Positions 43,438-49,640 of a stretch of DNA of 49,640 nucleotides are shown piece by piece (positions within the stretch are counted from its first letter, which is position 1; the number at the start of each line of letters is the position of its first letter). The DNA is from Olavius algarvensis spirochete endosymbiont (GTDB taxonomy: Bacteria > Spirochaetota > Spirochaetia > DSM-2461). The stretch is from assembly GCA_900608495.1 (NCBI GenBank), contig UWYT01000094.1, positions 1 through 49,640 of the forward strand, written 5' to 3'. Position numbers and translations under genes: made by a program. The notes under the pieces are model-generated. The model did no database searches and was not told the origin of the DNA. It was given only the letters and a program-made list of their open reading frames with translations.

Positions 43438-43466
43438 TTGACACCCTTGTTCGCGAATACTATAGT
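43438..43466 (+). promoter_or_regulatory. Strong promoter of tRNA-Pro
   Basis: TTGACA (43438-43443), 17 bases, TATAGT (43461-43466). Start predicted near 43473, seven bases before the mature tRNA 5' end. Confidence 0.8.
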
Positions 43467-43479
43467 TCACGCAATCAGG

Positions 43480-43553
43480 CGGGCTGTAGCGCAGGGGTTT
43501 AGCGTACATGTCTGGGGGACATGGGGTCGGCGGTTCAAATCCGCCCAGCCCGA
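43480..43553 (+). tRNA. tRNA-Pro (anticodon GGG)
   Basis: A full 74-base cloverleaf. Acceptor CGGGCTG pairs with CAGCCCG; D stem GCGC/GCGT; anticodon stem CATGT/ACATG around loop CTGGGGG with GGG at 34-36; variable GGGTC; T arm GGCGG-TTCAAAT-CCGCC; discriminator A. CCA is not encoded. A strong sigma-70 promoter lies just upstream. Confidence 0.95.
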
Positions 43554-43612
43554 ATTCGGTGCCTGACTACTGCATAATAAACTCCACTGAAGCTGGAATG
43601 AGGGGGATGAAA

Positions 43613-44710
43613 ATGACAAACTATCTGATATACAGAACTCTGAGCAGGAGTCTCTATTACACCTTGGCTGCGGCGTTGGTGGTTTCTCTATTGGTTAGTT
43701 GCCCTAAATCCAAAGATAATAACGTAATCGCGGGTGACAAACTGTGGAAATCTATTGCGATATCCTCCGATGGATCCAAGCTTGCCGCAGTAGTGGAATA
43801 CGGCCATCTGTATACCTCTGCGGATGGGGGGGCCACCTGGATAGATCGCAGTAACGCCGACAACTCTGCAATTGCAGGAGATAAATCCTGGCAGTCCATC
43901 ACGATGTCTTCCGATGGGTCCAGGCTTGCCGCAGTAGCGGAATACAGCCATCTGTATACTTCCTCAGATGGAGGAACCACCTGGATAGATCGCAGTAATG
44001 CCGACAACTCTGCAATTGCAGGAGATAAATACTGGCAGTCCATTGCGATGTCTTCCGATGGGTCCAAAATTGCCGCGGTAACGGGTTTCGAGCATCTCTA
44101 TACCTCCTCGAATGCGGGAGAAACCTGGATAGATCGAAGTACTCTCAACCCTGCAATAGAAGGGAATAAATGGTGGTTTTCAGTTACGATGTCTTCCGAT
44201 GGGTCCAAAATTGCCGCGGTAGCGGATTTCGACCACTTCTATACCTCCTCGGATGCGGGAGAGACTTGGACAAGAAGCAGAGTTACTGATTCTGTAATTA
44301 CGGAAGTTGTATTCTGGCAATCCGTTGCGATGTCTTCTGACGGGTCCAAAATTGCTGTGGTACCTTATGATGGCCGCCTGTATACCTCCTCGGATGAAGG
44401 AAACACTTGGACAAATCACAGCACTTTCGACTCTGTAATTGCTGGAAATAAGAATTGGTCTTCAATCACGATGTCTTCCGATGGGTCCAGGCTTGTCGCG
44501 GTAGAGGAATACGGCCATCTGTATACCTCCGGGGATGGAGGAGTCACCTGGATAGACCGCAGTATTCGCGACTCATCAATCAGGGGAGATAAGCGATGGA
44601 AATCCATGGCGATGTCTTCTGATGGGCTTACAATTTTTGCAGGGCTATATGGCGACCATCTGTATATCTCCAGGAATGGGGGAGTGGACTGGACAGATCT
44701 CAGTGAATGA
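43613..44710 (+). CDS. Lipoprotein with seven BNR/Asp-box repeats
   Basis: 365 residues. The N-terminus LAAALVVSLLVSC ends in a lipobox with Cys30, so it should be lipidated by Lgt. The rest is seven near-identical units of 47-48 residues, each with an MSSDGSK half and a YTSSDGGxTWIDRS half, the latter an Asp-box (SxDxGxTW). Seven such units suggest a beta-propeller, as in sialidases and YCF48-like proteins, but catalytic residues of sialidases are not evident. ATG 43613 is chosen because AGGGGG is six bases before it; in-frame ATGs at 43598 and 43607 are possible. The preceding gene is tRNA-Pro. Confidence 0.88.
   Translation: MTNYLIYRTLSRSLYYTLAAALVVSLLVSCPKSKDNNVIAGDKLWKSIAISSDGSKLAAVVEYGHLYTSADGGATWIDRSNADNSAIAGDKSWQSITMSSDGSRLAAVAEYSHLYTSSDGGTTWIDRSNADNSAIAGDKYWQSIAMSSDGSKIAAVTGFEHLYTSSNAGETWIDRSTLNPAIEGNKWWFSVTMSSDGSKIAAVADFDHFYTSSDAGETWTRSRVTDSVITEVVFWQSVAMSSDGSKIAVVPYDGRLYTSSDEGNTWTNHSTFDSVIAGNKNWSSITMSSDGSRLVAVEEYGHLYTSGDGGVTWIDRSIRDSSIRGDKRWKSMAMSSDGLTIFAGLYGDHLYISRNGGVDWTDLSE
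43740..44700 (+). repeat. Seven tandem ~141-bp coding repeats
   Basis: The core ATGTCTTCCGATGGGTCC or close variants recur starting at 43904, 44048, 44189, 44330, 44471 and 44612, so the period is 141 bases with one of 144. An earlier diverged copy lies near 43760. High identity at DNA level implies recent expansion or gene conversion. Confidence 0.9.
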
Positions 44711-45244
44711 AATTGCGTATCTTTAAGGAGGCTATTGAGATTTCGGCAGACGCCGAGGCGCTTAGTCCGGCATCTCCTGGCGGCTGTTTAACTGAAAATA
44801 CTCCGTATAATACATGCTAAAGCGACAGTGATAAGGAATCGAAGTTCGGAGCCCTCGAGGCGATTATTCCGGGGAATGAGATTACCTCCGACATCGCCGA
44901 AATGGGCGTTGACAAGATTGCCTCTTTCATCTTCAGGAACAGCAAAGTACCAAAGCGATATTCCGATTGTCAAATGGCTTGCTGGCGGGGCTTACATCTC
45001 TTAAGATGGGTATTAAATTCGTGTGAAGAAGCAGTCCGCGAGTATTTTGAGGAGGTTGGGAGTTCTGAAAACCACATGTCATGAAACAGCCGTTGATGCG
45101 CTCGGGCGCTAAGTGCATGGCGTTAAGCACCTTATAGAGCCATAATGAAGCAAAATTTAACCTTGAACCTAGAAGTATCAGGACGCAGCGAAATGACAAT
45201 CTTCGGGCCGGTTTTCTCTTTTCATATTTTTTCGATTTTTTCTG
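44711..45244. other. Gap with possible gene remnant
   Basis: No intact gene. A plus-strand stretch near 44845-44960 reads FGALEAIIPGNEITSDIAEMG then VDKIASFIFRNSKV (given as LEAIIPGNEITSDIAE), which looks like coding sequence but opens with a stop and drifts into a non-coding-like tail before 45084. I do not recognise it. The last part before 45245 is T-rich and belongs to the downstream promoter. Confidence 0.5.
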
Positions 45245-45272
45245 TTGACAGGTTGTTGGAATTTTTTATAAT
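45245..45272 (+). promoter_or_regulatory. Near-consensus promoter of the nucleoside ABC operon
   Basis: TTGACA (45245-45250), 16 bases, TATAAT (45267-45272): both hexamers perfect. T tracts upstream (45210-45243) may act as an UP-like element. Start predicted near 45279. Confidence 0.85.
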
Positions 45273-45285
45273 GAAAATCAAGTGT

Positions 45286-45311
45286 AAACGTATTCTGAAA
45301 TAAAAACGTTT
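45286..45311. promoter_or_regulatory. AAACGT-N14-ACGTTT inverted repeat in the leader
   Basis: Six-base arms at 45286-45291 and 45306-45311, just downstream of the predicted start site. Could be an operator that curbs the strong promoter. No regulator gene is nearby. Confidence 0.4.
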
Positions 45312-45328
45312 CGACAAAGGAGTATACA

Positions 45329-46393
45329 ATGAAGAGAATTCTCGCAGTCTTCGCGACGGCATCTATTCTGATCTTTTCCGCGTTTGCTAACGGCGATGCG
45401 GCGATTGGAACGGGGGACGCAGGTACATTGAGAATTGGCATTATCCTGACCACTTCCGGTCTGGGGGACAAAAACTTCAACGACATGGCCTACGACGGCC
45501 TGGTTATGGCCGAGAATGAACTTGGCATCACTTTTGACTATGGTGAGCCGGAAACTGTCAGTGACTACGAAACCCAGCAGCGCTCTTTCGCTTCTGCGGG
45601 CATCTACGATCTGATAATCGCGATTGGTGCGGATCAGACTGAACCACTGACGAGCGTCGCAACGGATTTTCCGGATCAATCCTTCACTCTCCTCGACGGC
45701 TCTATCGACGGCCTCTCCAATGTGCATTCGATTGTCACGCAGTTTCAAGATCAAACCTTCTTAACCGGTGTTCTTGCGGGATTGATGACCAATCGCTCCG
45801 ATTTCCCGATGATAAATCCTAAAGAAAAAAGAATCGGCATTATCCGAGGTTTGGACCTCCCGGTGCTGCGGAATGCTACCGCAGGGTACATGGCCGGTGC
45901 GCGATACGTCGATCCTGATGTGGAAATCCTTGTTGGAGACGTTGGATCGTTCAACGATCCGGGGAAAGCCAAGGAGATGGCGTTGTCGATGTACGATAAG
46001 GGGGCAGACTTCATTCAGCTGATGGCCGGAGGATCGGGATTGGGTATCATCAGCGCTGCAGTGGAAGCAAATGCATATGCGTTTGGAGTTGGAGACAACC
46101 AAAACGGTGATCAGCCAGACCATATCCCGGCCACTGCTATCCGATACGTCAACGATATCATCTTCAACGACGTGAAGAACTACCTCAACGGTGCGTGGTC
46201 CTCAGGTAAAGATGTGTGGGGCTTCAAGGAAGCCGTCGTCGGGTATACAACAGAGAACAGTATGGTGAGTCTTCCCGAAGATGTGGTTGATATCATTGAA
46301 GATATCAGGATGAGCCTCGTCGCCGGTGAGATAGTTCCTCCCAGTGAAGTTGACGACGTAGATGCTTGGATAGCGGAAAATCAGTACTATTAG
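45329..46393 (+). CDS. BMP-family nucleoside-binding protein
   Basis: 354 residues. Bmp/PnrA (TmpC) substrate-binding protein: signal peptide MKRILAVFATASILIFSAFA with SPase I-like site before NGD, no lipobox cysteine. The mature part shows GLGDKNFNDMAYDGL (the conserved start of the ligand site), IIAIGADQTEPL, FIQLMAGGSGLGI and GVGDNQNGDQPD. Relatives bind purine nucleosides. The missing lipid anchor is unlike Treponema TmpC. AAGGAG precedes the ATG. Confidence 0.93.
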   Translation: MKRILAVFATASILIFSAFANGDAAIGTGDAGTLRIGIILTTSGLGDKNFNDMAYDGLVMAENELGITFDYGEPETVSDYETQQRSFASAGIYDLIIAIGADQTEPLTSVATDFPDQSFTLLDGSIDGLSNVHSIVTQFQDQTFLTGVLAGLMTNRSDFPMINPKEKRIGIIRGLDLPVLRNATAGYMAGARYVDPDVEILVGDVGSFNDPGKAKEMALSMYDKGADFIQLMAGGSGLGIISAAVEANAYAFGVGDNQNGDQPDHIPATAIRYVNDIIFNDVKNYLNGAWSSGKDVWGFKEAVVGYTTENSMVSLPEDVVDIIEDIRMSLVAGEIVPPSEVDDVDAWIAENQYY

Positions 46394-46410
46394 AGTGTTA
46401 TTGAGCCAGA

Positions 46411-46446
46411 GCCCCCCGTAATCAACGCGCATCATGCGGGGGGGGC
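46411..46446 (+). other. GC-rich hairpin between binding protein and ATPase genes
   Basis: GCCCCCCG at 46411-46418 pairs with CGGGGGGGGC at 46437-46446 around an 18-base loop. There is no T run, so it fits an mRNA-stabilising or attenuating hairpin that raises binding-protein expression over the downstream genes. Confidence 0.6.
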
Positions 46447-46483
46447 CCTCCCGAGATTTCCCATATACCTATAGGAGTAGCCT

Positions 46484-47983
46484 ATGATCGAGATACGGGG
46501 CCTGTGTAAGGCCTTTGGCGTAATTCAAGCCCTTAAGGATGTGAACCTCCGGATCAACCAAGCCAGCGTCAGAGTTCTCCTTGGCGAAAACGGCGCGGGT
46601 AAATCCACTTTGATGAAGGTTTTGTATGGGATGTACGCTCCGGACCAAGGAGAGCTTTTCTTTGACGGTCGGAATACAGTGCTAAGAAACTCCCATCAAG
46701 CGATCGACCTTGGGATTGGAATGGTACATCAGCACTTCATGCTGGTGGAAGAATTTTCCGGATACGAAAATGTTGTCCTTGGTTTCGAACCGAAGAAATC
46801 TGGACAACTTGATCGGGGAAGAATGATTTCCGAGGTGAACAGGCTGAAACACGAGTCTGGTATCGACATTGATCTCTCCCGCCGCACCGGAGCAATGACT
46901 GTGGGTGAGCGACAGAAGGTGGAGATTCTCAAGCTCCTCCACCGGAAGTCGGATATTCTTATACTGGACGAACCCACAGCGGTCCTCACACCAAATGAAA
47001 CCCATGATTTGTTTGCAATGATCAGAATCTTAAAGGACCAGGGCAAAGGTGTAGTTCTCATCACCCATAAACTTCACGAGGCTCTGGAGATTGCGGATGA
47101 AATCACCGTGTTGCGGGACGGTGTGGTGGTATCTGACGGTATCGACCCGGAAGGAAAGTCCCGAGAGGACCTCGCGAAAATGATGGTGGGGAGAGATGTT
47201 GCACTATACTCGCGGAAGCCCTCTCCAAAGGTTGGCGAGCCCTTGTTCGTCTGTGAGGATATCACAACCGAATCCTCCGGCGATTGCGCCCTGAAAAGCA
47301 TCCATTTCTCCGTCCATGAAGGTGAAATCCTGGGCATCGCAGGAGTGGATGGCAATGGCCAAAGAGAGCTCGTCGAGGCCATCGCCGGGCTGCGCGAGAC
47401 CGCAGTTCGACGTGTCTTCGTACAGAATCAACCCGTCCCAGCCGGGACGCCAGATATACTCAAGAGCGGAATCGCCTTCGTGTTCGAAGACCGCAACTTC
47501 AACGGTCTCATTGAAAATATGTCCGTCAACGAAAACGCAATCCTCGGCTATCACCGAGAAAGCTCATTGAAAAGGGGTTTTCTCTTAAGCCAGAAGAAAA
47601 CTCGGGAAAGGGCGAAACGACTTATCAAAGAGTATCAGGTGCGGACTCCTTCCGACCAAACCTCTGTAGGTGATCTCTCCGGAGGCAATCAGCAGAAAAT
47701 ATTGATCGCGAGGGCATTGGGCGCAGGACCGTCTATAGCGGTTATTTCTCAACCAACTCGCGGCGTCGATATTGGTGCCATGGAGTATATACACGAATCA
47801 ATTCAGCTATTCCGGGATCTCGGTAACGCGATACTGCTGATTTCAGCAGACCTGGACGAAGTGAAAAGCCTTAGCGACCGAATTCTCATCATTCACGAAG
47901 GTGAGATAGTCGTGGAGGGAAAACCCACCGAGTTAAGCGATACCGAGATAGGGCTCTACATGACGGGATCTCACCCGGATTGA
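46484..47983 (+). CDS. Nucleoside ABC transporter ATP-binding protein
   Basis: 499 residues with two ABC domains fused, as in YufO/NupA and RbsA. First domain: Walker A GENGAGKST (34-42), signature MTVGERQKVEILKLL, Walker B LILDEPTAVLTP. Second domain: degenerate Walker A GVDGNGQRE, a proper signature DLSGGNQQKILIARAL, Walker B-like AVISQPTRGVD. Such asymmetry is normal for this family. AGGAG seven bases before the ATG. Confidence 0.94.
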   Translation: MIEIRGLCKAFGVIQALKDVNLRINQASVRVLLGENGAGKSTLMKVLYGMYAPDQGELFFDGRNTVLRNSHQAIDLGIGMVHQHFMLVEEFSGYENVVLGFEPKKSGQLDRGRMISEVNRLKHESGIDIDLSRRTGAMTVGERQKVEILKLLHRKSDILILDEPTAVLTPNETHDLFAMIRILKDQGKGVVLITHKLHEALEIADEITVLRDGVVVSDGIDPEGKSREDLAKMMVGRDVALYSRKPSPKVGEPLFVCEDITTESSGDCALKSIHFSVHEGEILGIAGVDGNGQRELVEAIAGLRETAVRRVFVQNQPVPAGTPDILKSGIAFVFEDRNFNGLIENMSVNENAILGYHRESSLKRGFLLSQKKTRERAKRLIKEYQVRTPSDQTSVGDLSGGNQQKILIARALGAGPSIAVISQPTRGVDIGAMEYIHESIQLFRDLGNAILLISADLDEVKSLSDRILIIHEGEIVVEGKPTELSDTEIGLYMTGSHPD

Positions 47984-48001
47984 CAATTTAGGAGTATCTA
48001 C

Positions 48002-49099
48002 ATGACAGAAAGACCCCTGGCAAGTCGCCTGAAAAACGTTCTAATCCCATTCACTGCACTGCTTCTCGCACTTCTAGTCTGTGCAATTCTCATCCGTTCG
48101 TTCGGATACTCGCCGCTCTCGGTTTATAAGGGAATTATCATTGGGGCTGCCGGCAATATGCGCTCCTTGCTTCAAACCTTGAGCGAATCTACAGTGCTTA
48201 TCCTCACTGGGCTTTCGTTCGCAGTAGCTTTCAAAGCGGGGCTTATCAACATCGGTGCGGAAGGTCAGCTTTATATGGGTGCGGTGTTTGGCTCCCTGGT
48301 GGGACTCTACCTGCCCCTGCCTGGAATAATCCACAAGGCAACCGTAATCCTCGTCGCAGCTGCCGCAGGTGGAGCTTGGGCTGCGCTCGCAGGTTACCTG
48401 AAAGTCAAATTTAACGCCCATGAAGTTATTACCACCATTATGTTGAACACCATCGCGGCCAATTTTTGCAGCTACCTGGTGAACTACCCGTTGCGGGCGA
48501 GCGAGGCTATCGCTCAGTCCGATCGTCTCCTCGAAACAGCTATTATCCCAAGATTTTCCGCTCAAAGCCAATTCAACCCAACGTTTTTCCTGGCCTTGAT
48601 TCTCGTAATAATCGTATACATCATTGTTCATCATACGGTATTCGGATACGAGATGCGGGTTACCGGGAGGAATCGTAATGCGGGACTGGCTGGTGGAATA
48701 AACGTTAATCGAATGATCATCGCCTCCATGGCTCTCAGCGGGGCAGTCGCAGGCTGTGCGGGCAGCTTCCATATCATGGCAATCAATACGCGGCTGATTG
48801 ATGGTTTTTCCACTGGATTCGGGTTCGCCGGTGTTGCTGTGTCCGCACTAGCCGGTGGAAATATTCTGCCGATCATCTTTTCCGGAATTTTGTTCGGTGT
48901 TTTCAAGAACGGCGCGCTAGTCGTCCAGCGGATATCCCGAATTCCCTCGGACTTCATACAAATTCTGCAGGCACTGGTTATCATATTCGTGGCGGCTCCA
49001 ATGATGATTCTGGCGTTTATGGATTTCGTAAGGGGTGGAATCCGCAAAATCACGAACTTTACCGGCCTGAGAAAGAATAGACGGAGGACAGCACCATGA
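48002..49099 (+). CDS. Nucleoside ABC transporter permease (first)
   Basis: 365-residue inner-membrane permease of the BMP-associated type (YufP/NupB-like). About nine to ten hydrophobic helices; conserved NIGAEGQLYMGAVFG (about 75-89), FNAHEVITTIMLNTIAANF (about 137-155), and GRNRNAGLAGGINVNR (about 224-239). The start is 18 bases after the ATPase gene with AGGAG upstream. It overlaps the next permease by 4 bases (ATGA). Confidence 0.93.
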   Translation: MTERPLASRLKNVLIPFTALLLALLVCAILIRSFGYSPLSVYKGIIIGAAGNMRSLLQTLSESTVLILTGLSFAVAFKAGLINIGAEGQLYMGAVFGSLVGLYLPLPGIIHKATVILVAAAAGGAWAALAGYLKVKFNAHEVITTIMLNTIAANFCSYLVNYPLRASEAIAQSDRLLETAIIPRFSAQSQFNPTFFLALILVIIVYIIVHHTVFGYEMRVTGRNRNAGLAGGINVNRMIIASMALSGAVAGCAGSFHIMAINTRLIDGFSTGFGFAGVAVSALAGGNILPIIFSGILFGVFKNGALVVQRISRIPSDFIQILQALVIIFVAAPMMILAFMDFVRGGIRKITNFTGLRKNRRRTAP

Positions 49100-49640
49100 A
49101 TGTCTTTGATTTGGTTATTTCTTTATTGTCGACAACACTGCGGATGTCGGTCCCACTGCTGCTCGCCGCGCTTGGAGGCATGTACTCAGCGAAAGTTGGC
49201 ATCATGGCACTCGGTCTGGAAGGCATGATGCTCTCCGGTGCATTTGGTGCGATTTTAGGAACGTATTTATCCGGCAATCCCTACATTGGACTGCTTATGG
49301 CAATTGCCTTTGGGGTGATAATTGCGTTGCTGCATGGACTTCTAACAGTACGCTTCCACGTCAATCATATCATTAGCGGCATAGGTTTGAACTTCCTGGC
49401 ATTGGGTATGACCACTCTTCTTATGCAAGTTATCTGGGGGAGTCGCGGAAATTCCCCGCAGACTGCCTCCTTTGGTCCTATTTTGCCCGTAGCTAAGGGG
49501 AGTTTCTTCGGGCTGCTTACCCCGATAACCCTATTCGCGATTATAGCAATCGTGGGTTCACGCTACATTTTCCGAAGGACAGTTTTTGGTTTTCGTTTAA
49601 GCGCCGTGGGCGAAAACCCCTATGCCGCAGCAACTGCAGG
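49096..49640 (+). CDS. Nucleoside ABC transporter permease (second, partial)
   Basis: Open from ATG 49096 to the window end (181 codons). It is the YufQ/NupC-like partner permease: KVGIMALGLEGMMLSGAFGA near the start, FHVNHIISGIGLNFLALGMT in the middle and RLSAVGENPYAAATA at the edge, which matches the loop before the later helices. The start overlaps the previous stop (ATGA), with GGAGG ten bases upstream. The missing C-terminus should be about 120-130 residues. Confidence 0.92.
   Translation, partial: MNVFDLVISLLSTTLRMSVPLLLAALGGMYSAKVGIMALGLEGMMLSGAFGAILGTYLSGNPYIGLLMAIAFGVIIALLHGLLTVRFHVNHIISGIGLNFLALGMTTLLMQVIWGSRGNSPQTASFGPILPVAKGSFFGLLTPITLFAIIAIVGSRYIFRRTVFGFRLSAVGENPYAAATA

Overview
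The window reads like a chromosomal segment of a free-living spirochaete (phylum Spirochaetota, probably Spirochaetaceae-like). Pointers are a class I (archaeal-type) lysyl-tRNA synthetase, a BMP-family (TmpC/PnrA-like) nucleoside importer, Gram-negative envelope genes (lgt, OmpA-type protein, RlpA, Psp system), a FecR/TPR exported protein and a 7TM-LuxR regulator. GC is mid-range and genes are densely packed on both strands. The phylum call is inference from gene content; no 16S is present. No phage, IS element, CRISPR array or rRNA was seen.

Layout. 1-5.6 kb: partial gamma-carbonic-anhydrase-like protein, exported ankyrin protein, a coupled macrodomain-AMMECR1 pair, transketolase and lgt. 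5.7-10 kb: murD, B12-dependent ribonucleotide reductase nrdJ with a candidate NrdR-box pair, and ridA. 10-16.5 kb: a full minus-strand SUF Fe-S assembly operon (Rrf2 regulator, SufT-like, sufC, sufB, sufD, Rieske ferredoxin, sufS, sufU) with a palindrome over the promoter. 16.5-23.4 kb: FecR/TPR protein and the oppABCDF peptide importer. 23.4-26.5 kb: OmpA-like protein, a small unknown, DksA-type zinc finger, infA with a TTG start, Smr-domain protein. 26.5-28.2 kb: decayed DNA with a recognisable moxR pseudogene. 28.2-32.7 kb: argJ, clpP, lysK, rlpA. 32.8-36.7 kb: phage-shock locus (pspF divergent from pspA-pspC and an exported unknown) with a sigma-54 promoter and duplicated upstream sites, then a 7TM-LuxR regulator. 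36.9-43.3 kb: deoC, rpsD, mnmG, a PfkB sugar kinase and sucrose phosphorylase. 43.5-44.7 kb: tRNA-Pro(GGG) and a seven-repeat BNR lipoprotein. 45.3 kb to the end: a BMP nucleoside ABC operon, with the last permease cut by the window edge.

How genes fit together. Sucrose phosphorylase yields glucose-1-phosphate and fructose; the adjacent PfkB kinase could phosphorylate the fructose, and transketolase feeds the pentose pathway. DeoC and the BMP importer suggest nucleoside salvage. Rrf2-SUF, DksA and Psp form stress and Fe-S modules.

The most notable cross-cutting signal is that several genes lacking a Shine-Dalgarno sequence have a TANNNT -10-like hexamer 6-8 bases before the start codon, which suggests leaderless mRNAs. 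Next are the sigma-54/UAS architecture of the psp locus and the palindrome over the suf -10 box. No wholly new multi-gene system could be demonstrated; the psp-linked exported unknown and the macrodomain-AMMECR1 pair are the best leads.
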